Positions 1-9,220 are shown, counted from the stretch's first letter. The stretch is 64,000 nucleotides of DNA from Bacillus_BU sp051233475 (GCF_051233475.1 NZ_JBKFGH010000013.1:212403-276402), one strand, 5' to 3'. Notes: generated by a model from the sequence alone, not told the origin. Made by a program: numbers and translations.

Positions 1-587
1 CCAAACTCAACCAGGTAATACAAACAAACAATATCCCCCTCCAAATACTTCCCGGTCAGGAAATTAGGATCAATGGAGATATAATCGCAGATTACCAAAA
101 CAATGAAATCCTAACCCTTAATCAATCTAATTTTCTCTTTATTGAATTACCTTCCGGGCATGTACCAAGATATACCGGACAGCTATTATTTGATCTTCAG
201 CTAAAGGGGTTAATTCCTATAATTGTTCACCCGGAGCGAAATCGACAATTACTGGAGAACCCGGATCTATTATATCAATTTGTAGAGCGGGGAACGCTCA
301 CCCAGATAACGGCGGCGAGTGTGACGGGTGCATTTGGCAATAAAATTAAGGAATTTTCCGCTCGATTGATCGAGGCAAACTTAACTCACTTTATCGCATC
401 TGATGCTCATAATATTCATAACCGTGGCTTTAAGATGGAGGAAGCCTTGGATTTAATTGAGAAAAGATATGGAATCGATACCTTCTATATGTTTACCGAA
501 AATGCAGCGCATTTGGTAGACGGTAATAACATCTATGCTGAACCTCCAACACAAATAAAAAGAAAGAAATTTTTAGGTGTTTTTTAA
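1..587 (+). CDS. CpsB/CapC (YwqE)-type tyrosine-protein phosphatase, 3' part
   Basis: This is the C-terminal about 194 residues of a manganese-dependent PHP-fold protein tyrosine phosphatase. The frame is open from base 3 of the window, so the start lies outside. Visible family motifs are IVHPERNRQL, the ITAASVTGAFGNKI segment and HFIASDAHN, whose His/Asp residues belong to the metal site of the CpsB/YwqE family. In Gram-positive capsule loci this enzyme dephosphorylates the tyrosine kinase (YwqD/CpsD) that controls chain length and export. Its place directly before the polysaccharide genes fits that role, and the kinase and its modulator are expected just upstream. The first internal ATG (321) is not the true start. 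Confidence 0.93.
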   Translation, partial: KLNQVIQTNNIPLQILPGQEIRINGDIIADYQNNEILTLNQSNFLFIELPSGHVPRYTGQLLFDLQLKGLIPIIVHPERNRQLLENPDLLYQFVERGTLTQITAASVTGAFGNKIKEFSARLIEANLTHFIASDAHNIHNRGFKMEEALDLIEKRYGIDTFYMFTENAAHLVDGNNIYAEPPTQIKRKKFLGVF

Positions 588-637
588 CATTATCAATATT
601 ACTAATTCTAATATTCAAGTTTTGTCAGAATACTTAC

Positions 638-760
638 TGACCGGCGAGGCTTCCTGCCCGATATCCACGGAAGCACTCGGTCATGCTGTGGGAGTCATAA
701 ATGGTCACCTTAGACGCAAGTCGTCAAGAGCATGATGTGAGGCTGGGTTCGATGCCCAAT
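638..760 (+). ncRNA. Candidate structured RNA, possibly a solo transposon-derived guide-type RNA
   Basis: This non-coding stretch is more GC-rich than its AT-rich surroundings and folds by eye. TGACCG (638-643) pairs with CGGTCA (678-683), and inside it GCTTCC (649-654) pairs with GGAAGC (669-674). CATGCT (682-687) can pair with AGCATG (729-734). GAC-GCAA-GTC (713-722) is a GNRA hairpin. TGGG-TTCGAT-GCCCA (744-758) is a tRNA-T-arm-like hairpin. Several stems plus a T-loop-like 3' hairpin recall the HEARO/omega RNAs of IscB-type elements, but no nuclease ORF follows. The family assignment is from memory and uncertain. Confidence 0.4.
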
Positions 761-801
761 AATAATAGTAGTTAATAAAAAATAAAAATAGGAATACGCT
801 T

Positions 802-859
802 AAATAAATATCTAATGATAGAACGTGTTTTGACGTGGGTTATCATTAGATATTTATTT
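802..859. repeat. Perfect 19-bp inverted repeat upstream of the polysaccharide genes
   Basis: AAATAAATATCTAATGATA (802-820) is perfectly inverted at 841-859 around a 20-base loop. It lies about 100 bases before the first biosynthetic gene. It could be an attenuator or terminator stem (no good T-run follows), a protein-binding site, or a miniature element. Confidence 0.7.
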
Positions 860-957
860 GTTTACGTGATGATTAAAATTTATATCTATACATAAATATT
901 CTTTGGTTGATCTTCTTATTTGGGGGTCTTTAAGAAAAAAGAAAGGAGAGGATCTTA

Positions 958-2784
958 TTGGCTTATCGGACAAGGGTAACCGTTTTAGCGTTACTAGATT
1001 CAAGCATTGTTCTTACCGCGATTTATATAAGTTTTTTAACTTTGCATCCTGATCTATCAATCTTTAAAATGCCGACTCTACTATTAACTTCGATTACTTT
1101 ATTACTTAGCCATCATTTATTTGCATTCATTTATAAGTTATATAACAAGGCTTGGGAGTATGCGAGTGTTGGAGAAGTGAAATCTATTGTAAAGGCCGTA
1201 ACGTTTTCGATTGGAACCACCATGGCGATGCAGTTAATTGTCTTTTATGATGTTTATTTCCGAGCGTTAATGATTGCCTGGATGCTGCATGTTATCTTAA
1301 TCGGGGGTTCACGGTTTTCGTGGAGAATTTTTCGCGATCGTTACATAGTATCACAAAAACAAATGAAACGGACATTAATCATTGGTGCTGGAGCAGCAGG
1401 GACAATGGTCGCTCGTCAGCTATTAAACAATCATGATACTGAGCTTAAACCAGTGGCATTTATTGATGATGATCCGAAGAAATACAAATTAGATATACTC
1501 GGTCTTCCTGTAGTTGGGAACGTAAAACATATTGCAAAAACAGTGGAGACGCTACAGATTGATAAGATTGTCATTGCGATTCCATCTTTAAGCAGAAAAG
1601 AATTGAAACGGGTCTATGATGAGTGTGCGAAAACAACCGCAAAGACGCAAATCATGCCGATGATTGAGGATATTATGCTTGGGAAAGTATCAGTCAACCA
1701 TTTCCGTGATGTTCAGGTAGAGGATTTGCTCGGCCGTGAGCCGGTTGAATTGGATATAGCTGGTATTTCGGAGTATGTAAGTGGAAAAACGGTACTTGTT
1801 ACTGGTGCTGGTGGATCAATAGGTTCGGAAATTTGCCGGCAGATTTGTAAGTTTTCCCCTAGCAAACTCGTGCTTGTTGGCCATGGGGAAAATAGTATTT
1901 ATGGAATCGATATGGAATTGAGAAATACATATTCAGGTTTGATTGAGATTGTCCCGGTTATTGGAGATGTTCAGGACCGCGAGCGGATGTTTGAGGTAAT
2001 GGAGACACACCGACCTTATGTTGTGTACCATGCGGCCGCTCATAAGCATGTACCATTGATGGAATATAATCCCCGAGAAGCGGTGAAAAACAATGTGTTT
2101 GGGACAAAGAATGCCGCGGATGCAGCTGATATGTTCGGTGTTAGTACATTCGTGATGATTTCAACAGATAAGGCGGTTAATCCGACGAATGTTATGGGCT
2201 CGACAAAGCGAATTGCGGAGATGGTTATTCAGCAGTTGGACCGGGTTAGCAAAACTAAATTTGTGGCTGTACGTTTTGGTAATGTGCTTGGAAGCCGTGG
2301 AAGTGTTATACCGTTGTTTAAGCAGCAGATTCAAGCGGGCGGTCCAGTTACGGTAACCCATGAGGAAATGACCAGGTATTTTATGACAATCCCAGAAGCA
2401 TCTCGTTTAGTTATCCAGGCAGGGTCACTTGCGCGTGGTGGAGAGATTTTTGTATTAGATATGGGAGAACCAGTTAAGATTGTTGATTTGGCGCGGAATT
2501 TAATAACCCTTTCGGGTTATTCGGTAGATGAAATTGGGATTGAGTTTTCAGGACTTCGTCCTGGAGAGAAGATGTACGAAGAACTCCTTAATGAAAAGGA
2601 AATTCATCCAGAGCCGGTTTTTCCGAAGATTTTTATTGGGAAAGCTGTATTGGAGCAGGAGGATGAGGTGGAGTATTTGCTGAGACATTTTGAGAGCTTT
2701 ACTCCTGATGAGGTAAGTGGGTTTGTGATTAATTTGGCGAATCGGCGCGGGAATCGGATTTATTCGCTTGTAGGTAATCAGTAG
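958..2784 (+). CDS. Membrane-bound UDP-GlcNAc 4,6-dehydratase, EpsC/CapD/PglF type
   Basis: This 608-aa nucleoside-diphosphate-sugar dehydratase has full family length. About four membrane helices (residues about 10-125) precede a first Rossmann domain with IIGAGAAG (about 141-148). The catalytic SDR domain carries TGAGGSIG (about 282) and the TDKAVNPTNVMGSTK motif, where Met-x-x-x-Lys replaces the usual Tyr-x-x-x-Lys, as in PglF and CapD. It converts UDP-GlcNAc to the 4-keto-6-deoxy sugar, the route to QuiNAc, FucNAc or bacillosamine-type residues. The start is TTG, supported by GAAAGGAGAGG upstream. It is the first biosynthetic gene of the locus. Confidence 0.93.
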   Translation: MAYRTRVTVLALLDSSIVLTAIYISFLTLHPDLSIFKMPTLLLTSITLLLSHHLFAFIYKLYNKAWEYASVGEVKSIVKAVTFSIGTTMAMQLIVFYDVYFRALMIAWMLHVILIGGSRFSWRIFRDRYIVSQKQMKRTLIIGAGAAGTMVARQLLNNHDTELKPVAFIDDDPKKYKLDILGLPVVGNVKHIAKTVETLQIDKIVIAIPSLSRKELKRVYDECAKTTAKTQIMPMIEDIMLGKVSVNHFRDVQVEDLLGREPVELDIAGISEYVSGKTVLVTGAGGSIGSEICRQICKFSPSKLVLVGHGENSIYGIDMELRNTYSGLIEIVPVIGDVQDRERMFEVMETHRPYVVYHAAAHKHVPLMEYNPREAVKNNVFGTKNAADAADMFGVSTFVMISTDKAVNPTNVMGSTKRIAEMVIQQLDRVSKTKFVAVRFGNVLGSRGSVIPLFKQQIQAGGPVTVTHEEMTRYFMTIPEASRLVIQAGSLARGGEIFVLDMGEPVKIVDLARNLITLSGYSVDEIGIEFSGLRPGEKMYEELLNEKEIHPEPVFPKIFIGKAVLEQEDEVEYLLRHFESFTPDEVSGFVINLANRRGNRIYSLVGNQ

Positions 2785-2919
2785 AGAAGTAGTTGCGGAT
2801 TCTTTGTGAAGTTTTGGTGAAGAGGGCTGCCCTTTCGAGTTAGATTATTGTTTGATTTAGTATTTTGATAGTGTGGAAGGGAAACCTTTGGGTTTTAATG
2901 CTAGTTTGGAGGGATTTTG

Positions 2920-3801
2920 GTGAAGAAGGTGCGGAAGGCGATTATTCCGGCGGCGGGGTTAGGAACGAGATTTTTACCAGCAACAAAGGCGATGCCAAAA
3001 GAGATGCTGCCGATTGTGGATAAGCCAACGATTCAATATATCGTTGAAGAAGCAATCGCTTCTGGTATTGAGGATATTATTATTGTAACCGGAAAAGGGA
3101 AGCGATCGATTGAGGATCATTTTGATTTTGCGCCTGAGCTTGAGCAGAATTTGATGGAGAAAGGGAAGTTTGAGCTGCTCGATAAGGTTCGTTATTCTAC
3201 TAATCTTGCAGATATCCATTATATTCGCCAAAAGGAGCCTAAAGGTTTAGGTCATGCGGTGTGGTGTGCTCGGAATTTTATTGGTGATGAGCCGTTTGCG
3301 GTGTTACTTGGTGATGATATCGTCCAGAGTGATACGCCTTGTCTAAGACAGCTGATTAATCAGTATGAACAGACGTATTCTTCGGTGATTGGCGTTCAGA
3401 CGGTGCCAGACCATGAGACGAATCGCTATGGGATTGTTGAACCTTCGGTTCAAGAGGGGCGGCGGTATCAGGTTGAAAACTTTGTTGAGAAGCCTGCCCA
3501 AGGGACTGCACCTTCAAATTTAGCGATTATGGGTCGATATGTGTTGACGCCTGAGATTTTTCTGTTTTTGGAGCAGCAAGAGACAGGGGCTGGCGGTGAG
3601 ATTCAGTTAACTGATGCGATTCAAAAGTTGAATCAGATTCAGCGGGTGTTTGCTTATAACTTTGAGGGCAAGCGATATGATGTTGGCGAGAAGTTTGGGT
3701 TTGTGAAGACAACGGTGGAGTTTGCCCTGCAAGATCATAGTTTAAGATCGGAGTTGCTTGCTTATCTTGAGGGTGTTTTGGCGATGAGTAAGGTTAAATA
3801 G
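2920..3801 (+). CDS. galU: UTP-glucose-1-phosphate uridylyltransferase (GalU/GtaB)
   Basis: This enzyme makes UDP-glucose from UTP and glucose-1-phosphate. The N-terminal AIIPAAGLGTRFLPATKAMPKE is the nucleotide-binding signature, followed by PTIQYIVEEAI, the LLGDDIV metal-binding segment and VENFVEKP. At about 293 aa it has the usual length. GTG at 2920 is preferred over TTG at 2917 because GGAGGG lies about seven bases before the GTG. UDP-glucose feeds the UDP-glucose dehydrogenase encoded at 20336 and, in related bacteria, teichoic acid glycosylation. No clear terminator separates it from the dehydratase gene. Confidence 0.95.
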   Translation: MKKVRKAIIPAAGLGTRFLPATKAMPKEMLPIVDKPTIQYIVEEAIASGIEDIIIVTGKGKRSIEDHFDFAPELEQNLMEKGKFELLDKVRYSTNLADIHYIRQKEPKGLGHAVWCARNFIGDEPFAVLLGDDIVQSDTPCLRQLINQYEQTYSSVIGVQTVPDHETNRYGIVEPSVQEGRRYQVENFVEKPAQGTAPSNLAIMGRYVLTPEIFLFLEQQETGAGGEIQLTDAIQKLNQIQRVFAYNFEGKRYDVGEKFGFVKTTVEFALQDHSLRSELLAYLEGVLAMSKVK

Positions 3802-3943
3802 GTTGTTAAATATAGGCTCCTTTTTGTACGGATTGTTTTTCGTAGGAAAGGGGCTAATGTATTTGTTGAATGTGGCATTTGGTGAAATCCCTACAGAAAA
3901 AATATTCAGTAGTTAAGTTATTTTGCCGATGGAGGGGATTAGG

Positions 3944-4077
3944 ATGACGGTTGTCGCAAAAGAAAGTGATAATGCGGGGTTTAGTTTAATAGAGGTTTTG
4001 GTGTAGTTTCAATTTTGGCAATTTTTGCTTCGATTGCTGTAATAGGGATTAGTGTAAAATTTAAAATGCTGATTTAG
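3944..4077 (+). pseudogene. Frameshifted remnant of a type IV prepilin/pseudopilin gene
   Basis: After a GGAGGGG site (3931-3937) and ATG 3944 the frame reads a short leader and then GFSLIEVLV, the prepilin peptidase cleavage and methylation motif. It stops at TAG 4004. Moving back one base (from 4003) the reading continues VVSILAIFASIAVIGISVKF, the hydrophobic pilin helix, and stops at 4075. The two halves together make a convincing prepilin N-terminus, but the globular domain is missing. It is a broken fragment unrelated to the sugar genes around it; a sequencing error could explain the shift but not the missing C-terminus. Confidence 0.7.
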
Positions 4078-4408
4078 CAGGTCTTTCGGGCTTGTTTGAA
4101 TGTTTGATTGGAACTGACTATCATAGTTAGATTGAACGCTAGAAACCTTTCGGGATAAGGGATTTAGGCGTTTTTAGCGAAATTTATAGATTTATTGAAT
4201 GGTTTATATAATTATGAAGAAACTCGGTAAAGCTTGTTAAAGAAGTGAATATCTATTTAAGTATTTGATTGTTAGATTGAATAGATATTATGAAGTGGCT
4301 ATTGAAAGAGATGAGGTTGAGTGGGTTAGTAGTTACTTGGAAAGGAAGACTCATAGATTCCAATTAAGTCCTAATTTACTAAATAATTAATCAAGGAGTG
4401 TTACAGGA
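4078..4408. other. Intergenic stretch, no gene supported
   Basis: This AT-rich spacer lies between the prepilin remnant and the initiating transferase. A short open stretch ending at about 4390 encodes charged residues (such as ERDEVEWVSSYLERK) but has no start, no ribosome binding site and no family I recognise. It may be a decayed gene end. The only clear signal is the AAGGAG-like site just before the transferase ATG at 4409. Confidence 0.4.
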
Positions 4409-5014
4409 ATGTATTTGAAGATAAAAAGATTGATAGATATCATTCTTTCTTTGATAGGGCTGATTTTGCTATCCCTTATTATTTTTATTCTAATTATAGC
4501 AATCAAGCTGGATTCAAGGGGACCAGTTTTGTTTAAGCAGAAGAGGGTTGGAATTAACAAGTCTCATTTTAATATTTTAAAGTTCCGTACAATGAAAATA
4601 GATACGCCTAAAGACACTCCTACTCATCTATTGGAAAACCCAGATCATTATATTACGAGGGTGGGTAAATTCTTGAGAAAAACCTCTCTTGATGAGCTTC
4701 CGCAGATTTGGAATATTTTTGTTGGACAAATGAGTATTATTGGTCCCCGGCCGGCACTTTGGAATCAGTATGATTTGATTGCTGAACGAGATAAATACGG
4801 TGCGAATGATGTACCACCTGGGTTAACTGGATGGGCACAGATCAATGGAAGAGATGAACTGCCTATTGAGGTGAAGGCTAAGTTGGATGGGGAGTATGTT
4901 GAAAAGATTAGTTTATGGATGGATTTTAAGTGTTTCTTCTTGACCATCGTTAGTGTTTTAAAGAGTGATGGGGTTGTTGAAGGCAAGACAGGAAGCAAAG
5001 GAATAGTAAAATAA
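4409..5014 (+). CDS. Initiating sugar-phosphate transferase (bacterial sugar transferase, PglC/WcaJ C-domain type)
   Basis: This 201-aa monotopic membrane enzyme moves a sugar-1-phosphate from a UDP-sugar to undecaprenyl phosphate, the first committed step of repeat-unit assembly. An N-terminal hydrophobic hairpin (about residues 8-35) is followed by SRGPVLFKQKRVG, FNILKFRTM, TSLDELPQIWNI, MSIIGPRPAL and PPGLTGWAQINGRDELP, all hallmarks of the family. It is the short form without the extra N-terminal helices of WbaP/WcaJ. A good guess for the substrate is the 4-keto-sugar-derived HexNAc or FucNAc made in this locus, but the sequence alone does not decide. Confidence 0.92.
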   Translation: MYLKIKRLIDIILSLIGLILLSLIIFILIIAIKLDSRGPVLFKQKRVGINKSHFNILKFRTMKIDTPKDTPTHLLENPDHYITRVGKFLRKTSLDELPQIWNIFVGQMSIIGPRPALWNQYDLIAERDKYGANDVPPGLTGWAQINGRDELPIEVKAKLDGEYVEKISLWMDFKCFFLTIVSVLKSDGVVEGKTGSKGIVK

Positions 5015-5198
5015 AGAGCCCTTTTAAGATGAAAAAATATTATTTGAAATAAAAATAATATAGGGAAATGGCTTGGATAATGAATGGAGTGTTTTTTTAA
5101 AAGAATATATTGTAATTTGTATAAAATATTGCGAGAAATATGCGAATTAAATATTCCCTAGATTATTTATGCATTACTGAAAAGGAGAAAGAAGTGTT

Positions 5199-6521
5199 AT
5201 GAATATAAATAAAAAAAGAATGAACGGGTTTAAGAGAATATGTAAAAGTGTTATTAATTTAAAAATTCTTAATTTTATATTCATTAAAATAGACCTTATA
5301 TATTCAAGCTCTACAAAAAATATGCTTGGCAAACAACAAAAGCTACTAAACAAAATTCTTCGCTATGCAAATAAACATTGTGAATATTATAAGGGAATAA
5401 TGTTAAATAATCCCAAGCAAGCCGTTTTGGAAGAATACCCCTTTTTAACTAAACAGATTATTCGTGGAAATTATGAAAAATTGATTTCGAATCAACGGAG
5501 CCGAATGATCTTTTGGGAGTCTTATACTGGTGGAAGTACAGGAGAACCTTTGAAATTTTTAAATCAATGTAGTGTGGATGGCCAGTTCCAAGCGAAATTT
5601 TGGAGACGAATGGGTTATAAAAAAGGTGATATTATTCTTGCGATGGATGGAACAAAAATAGATAAAGATATAATTGAAAAAGGTATATACTGGGTTCAAA
5701 AGTCTAATAAGCAATTACCTTATGGAGGATATGCTTTATCGTCTCTATACTTGAACAAAAATAATATACAATCTTATATTGATTATATATGTAAATTGCA
5801 GCCCAGTTTTATAAGGGGGTATCCTTCATTTATTTATACAATTGCAATGTACATTATTGAACATAAGATCAAGCTGGATTTTAATATTAAAGGAATACAA
5901 TTAACCGCTGAGTCAAGCTTTGAGTATCAACACGAAATTATGAGAAAGGCATTTAATACAAAAATTTTTATGCAGTATGGTCATACAGAATGTTGTGTAT
6001 TCGGATATACTTATGATGAATCATTACGGTACAGGATAGAACCTTTATATGGTTACATAGAAATAATAAAGGACAATGAGGAACCTGCAAAACCTGGGGA
6101 GATTGGAGAAGTTGTAGTAACAACACTCCATAATTATATCATGCCACTAATAAGATATCGTACGGGTGACTATGCTATTTTTGGAGGAAAAGACAAGAAT
6201 GGTATTATACTTGATTCCGTTTTGGGAAGAACACAAGATTATATCTATAGTGTCAATGAAGAAAAAGTGTTATTAACTGCTTTGATTTTTGCCCAACACT
6301 TTAAAGCTTTGGGGAATATTGAACGCTGGCAAATTGAACAGTTTGAGTATGGTAAAGTTGTTATGCATATTATACCTACTAATAATTATTCTTCATCAGA
6401 TGAGAATGAGATACGTCAATTGTTTTGGGAAAAAGGACATGTTGAATGTGTTTTTAACTATGTTGATGCTATTCCAACGACAATGAGGGGTAAATCAATG
6501 ATGTTGGTCCAGCATCTTTAA
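5199..6521 (+). CDS. CapK-like adenylate-forming enzyme (phenylacetate-CoA ligase family)
   Basis: This 440-aa protein belongs to the ANL-superfamily branch called CapK in capsule loci. The glycine-rich phosphate-binding loop ESYTGGSTGEPLKF is near residue 107-120. Later come QYGHTECC and PLIRYRTGDYAIFG, the usual Asp-containing adenylation motif. CapK proteins occur in many polysaccharide clusters, where a role in activating an acyl or amino-acid substituent is suspected but rarely shown. The start has AAAGGAGAAAG upstream. The gene is very A+T-rich. Its real substrate is unknown. Confidence 0.82.
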   Translation: MNINKKRMNGFKRICKSVINLKILNFIFIKIDLIYSSSTKNMLGKQQKLLNKILRYANKHCEYYKGIMLNNPKQAVLEEYPFLTKQIIRGNYEKLISNQRSRMIFWESYTGGSTGEPLKFLNQCSVDGQFQAKFWRRMGYKKGDIILAMDGTKIDKDIIEKGIYWVQKSNKQLPYGGYALSSLYLNKNNIQSYIDYICKLQPSFIRGYPSFIYTIAMYIIEHKIKLDFNIKGIQLTAESSFEYQHEIMRKAFNTKIFMQYGHTECCVFGYTYDESLRYRIEPLYGYIEIIKDNEEPAKPGEIGEVVVTTLHNYIMPLIRYRTGDYAIFGGKDKNGIILDSVLGRTQDYIYSVNEEKVLLTALIFAQHFKALGNIERWQIEQFEYGKVVMHIIPTNNYSSSDENEIRQLFWEKGHVECVFNYVDAIPTTMRGKSMMLVQHL

Positions 6522-6652
6522 AGACGTTAATGAGCTCTTCCTTTTAAATGCTAAATGAAAATCAATAGGAAAGCAACGGATACATCTGGTGGATTCTAAA
6601 AGTGAACTAGTGTATCGAAAAAAATAAAAAAATACAAAGTGATTATTTTTTT

Positions 6653-6693
6653 ATAAGGGAAACAATTGAACCTGTCGTTTCCCTCTTATTTTT
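6653..6693 (+). terminator. Rho-independent terminator-like hairpin after the CapK-like gene
   Basis: GGGAAAC (6657-6663) pairs with GTTTCCC (6677-6683), flanked by ATAA/TTAT and followed by CTTATTTTTC. The 6522-6844 gap holds no gene, so the glycosyltransferase genes may start a new transcription unit. Confidence 0.6.
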
Positions 6694-6844
6694 CATAAAC
6701 ACCTTCAACTACAGGAAATAGTTCCTCAGCAATTTTTAAATGTTATTCTGCCATTAGCAAACTTTTCTTTAAAATAATAATATTCTAGTTTAGTAGGCAC
6801 CGACGTAAACAATTGAAGTTCTAGCAGCGGGAGAGATTTTATTA

Positions 6845-8053
6845 ATGAAAATATTATATATTACAGCTGAAGGTTTTGACACTCCAAACCCAAATAATCA
6901 AATGGCTGAAGTAATGATCCGAGATTTTATTAATAATGGACATCAAGTTCATTTGATTCAAAGTCGAAGAAAAAGGGTAAATCCTGATATCCCTTCATCT
7001 TTGCAAGGTTTAAAAGGATTTACAAGTGATATAGTTGAACGAAAAGTTGTTGACAAAAAAAGTTTTATAAAGAGATATCTAAATGATGTGAGATATGCTT
7101 TTTTATCAATGCAGCACTGGAATAAAGTCAAAGATGCCGATGTAATATACCTACAGTCAAATCCAACAATTTTAATTCATATGTTACTGTTGAAGTTATT
7201 TAAAAATTTACCAATTGTGTATTCGATTTATGATGTTTTTCCAGGGCACGCTTATGATATAGGTGTAGTAAAGAGTAAATTTTTGTATAATATTCTTCGG
7301 ATTTTCCAGAAGCCATGCTATAAATTGGCTTCTGAGATAATAGTATTATCGGAAGATATGAAAAAAATTGTTATTGAACAGGGGGCATCTGCAGAGCACG
7401 TGCATGTTGTACCTGCTTGGTACGATGTTAATACTGCGCAAGAAATTCCTAAACATAAAAATAGGTTTATTGAAAAATACTCTATTAATCAGAAAAAATT
7501 TTATGTGCAGTTTGCTGGAACTATAGGATATGTATTTAATTATAAAACAGTGCTGGAGCTTGCTAAGAAATTAAAGGACATACCGGATATTGTAATTCAG
7601 ATTATAGGTGATGGGAACGTAAAAGAACAATTTATTAACGAAGCGGAAGAAGAAGGACTTGACAATATTAATTTTTATCCATTGCAGCCAGTTGAAATGG
7701 TTGCCGATGTATATAGTTCCTGTGATGTCTGCTTAATTCCACTAATAAAAGGGGTTATCGGTAATGGTGTCCCAAGTAAGGTTCCCATTTTAATGGCTTG
7801 TCGTCGAGTAATTATTAGCTCGGTAGAAAATGATTCATCATACGCCAAACTATTTAATGAGAACGATATGGGTATTGCTGTTGAAATTGATAATGTTGAT
7901 GATCTTGCAGAAGCTATACTCCAAATTTACAATTCCCCTGATATAGCTAATAGAATGGCCAATAATGCCTTTAAGTTTGCAAAAGAGTTTTACTCCAGTA
8001 CCGCTAATGTCAAAAAGCTGATAGGTGTTTTTGAAAAGGTGAACAGAAAATGA
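6845..8053 (+). CDS. GT4-type glycosyltransferase, WbuB-like
   Basis: This 402-aa GT-B fold retaining glycosyltransferase has an N-terminal acceptor domain that begins MKILYITAEGFDTPNP and contains IYDVFPG, as in WbuB-like enzymes. The C-terminal domain has QFAGTIGYV, QIIGDGNVKEQF and the donor-binding region CLIPLIKGVIGNGVPSKVPIL. WbuB of Escherichia coli O26 is linked to N-acetyl-L-fucosamine transfer, which fits the CapEFG genes here, so FucNAc is my inferred donor. GGGAGAG precedes the ATG. The stop overlaps the next gene by four bases (ATGA), implying translational coupling. Confidence 0.88.
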   Translation: MKILYITAEGFDTPNPNNQMAEVMIRDFINNGHQVHLIQSRRKRVNPDIPSSLQGLKGFTSDIVERKVVDKKSFIKRYLNDVRYAFLSMQHWNKVKDADVIYLQSNPTILIHMLLLKLFKNLPIVYSIYDVFPGHAYDIGVVKSKFLYNILRIFQKPCYKLASEIIVLSEDMKKIVIEQGASAEHVHVVPAWYDVNTAQEIPKHKNRFIEKYSINQKKFYVQFAGTIGYVFNYKTVLELAKKLKDIPDIVIQIIGDGNVKEQFINEAEEEGLDNINFYPLQPVEMVADVYSSCDVCLIPLIKGVIGNGVPSKVPILMACRRVIISSVENDSSYAKLFNENDMGIAVEIDNVDDLAEAILQIYNSPDIANRMANNAFKFAKEFYSSTANVKKLIGVFEKVNRK

Positions 8054-9168
8054 AAATACTTGTAATGGGATTTACAAAAATTAAATATATGCCTTATATG
8101 AATTTCTATATTGAGAATATAGATTGTGAAGAAAATGAGGTCCATTTGATTTATTGGAATAGAGATTGTAAAAATGAATCGAAGCCTTCTGGAAAGATAA
8201 TCTACCATGAATTATCTTTATATCAGGAAGATGATGTAAAAAAATACAAAAAAATACTTAACTTTTACCGGTATAGACATTTTGTTCTAAATGTTCTGAA
8301 AGAAGAACGATTTGATTTAGTCATTGTTTTACATTCTATCCCAGGAGTTCTTATATGTGATTACCTTACGAGGGCTTACAAAGGGAAGTATATACTTGAT
8401 TATCGTGATTATACTTATGAGTTTGTTACGTTATATAAGAGGATTATCAATAAATTGGTGAACAACTCACACTCAACTTTTGTTAGTAGTAATGCCTTTA
8501 GAGAAATTTTACCTATTTCCGACAAAATATTTACTTCACACAATCTACTAGTGGATTCTTTGAATCATAGGAATGCCTTTGCTGTCAGAGATTTACCTAT
8601 TAGAATATCCTTTTGGGGATTTATACGGCATGAGGAAATAAATAGAGAAATAATAAAAAAATTAGCGAATGACAGACGGTTTGAACTCCATTTTTATGGA
8701 AGAGAGCAAACAGTGGCGATTAATCTTAAAAATTATGCTGGTGAAATAGAAGCAAAAAATGTTTTCTTTCATGGAGAATATAAACCAAATGATAGATATG
8801 AATTTGCTAAGTCAACATCTATAATTCATAACTTATACGATAATGAAGTAAAACAAATGGCAGTAGCAATGGCTAACAAATACTACGATGGAATTATTTT
8901 TCGAATTCCACAAGTATGTAACCTTGGGTCTTATATGGGTGAGGAGGTTACAAGAGCTGGTGTTGGGTTAGCTTGTGATCCATATTCTGATAGGTTTGCC
9001 GATAAAATTTTTGAGTATTACACCAACTTGGATTCGGTAAAATTCACCAAAAATTGTGATATGGAATTAAATCGTGTGATGGATGAGTATAATGCGGGAA
9101 TTACTGTAATTAAAAAAGCTACTTTTGATCAGGTTAACAAAAATGAAATTAATATGAATTTACATTAG
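8050..9168 (+). CDS. Putative glycosyltransferase (GT4-like, divergent)
   Basis: This 372-aa cytosolic protein opens with a Rossmann-like strand (MKILVMGFTKIKYMPYMNFYI). It carries weak GT-B features: YILDYRDYTYE in the N-terminal domain, then RISFWGFIRHEEIN and FHGEYKPNDRYEFAKSTSIIHNLYDN in the C-terminal half. The ATG overlaps the stop of the preceding WbuB-like gene. No EX7E motif is obvious, so family and donor are uncertain. Context makes it one of the transferases adding side or backbone sugars to the lipid-linked repeat unit. Confidence 0.7.
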   Translation: MKILVMGFTKIKYMPYMNFYIENIDCEENEVHLIYWNRDCKNESKPSGKIIYHELSLYQEDDVKKYKKILNFYRYRHFVLNVLKEERFDLVIVLHSIPGVLICDYLTRAYKGKYILDYRDYTYEFVTLYKRIINKLVNNSHSTFVSSNAFREILPISDKIFTSHNLLVDSLNHRNAFAVRDLPIRISFWGFIRHEEINREIIKKLANDRRFELHFYGREQTVAINLKNYAGEIEAKNVFFHGEYKPNDRYEFAKSTSIIHNLYDNEVKQMAVAMANKYYDGIIFRIPQVCNLGSYMGEEVTRAGVGLACDPYSDRFADKIFEYYTNLDSVKFTKNCDMELNRVMDEYNAGITVIKKATFDQVNKNEINMNLH

Positions 9169-9220
9169 TTTGTTATGTAATTTTAGTAAACACATTCTAC
9201 TGTAAAGGAGGATTAGCAGT

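Noticed and set aside
4284..4390. Short open stretch before the initiating transferase
   Set aside because: No start codon with a ribosome binding site and no family resemblance; likely chance or a worn gene end.
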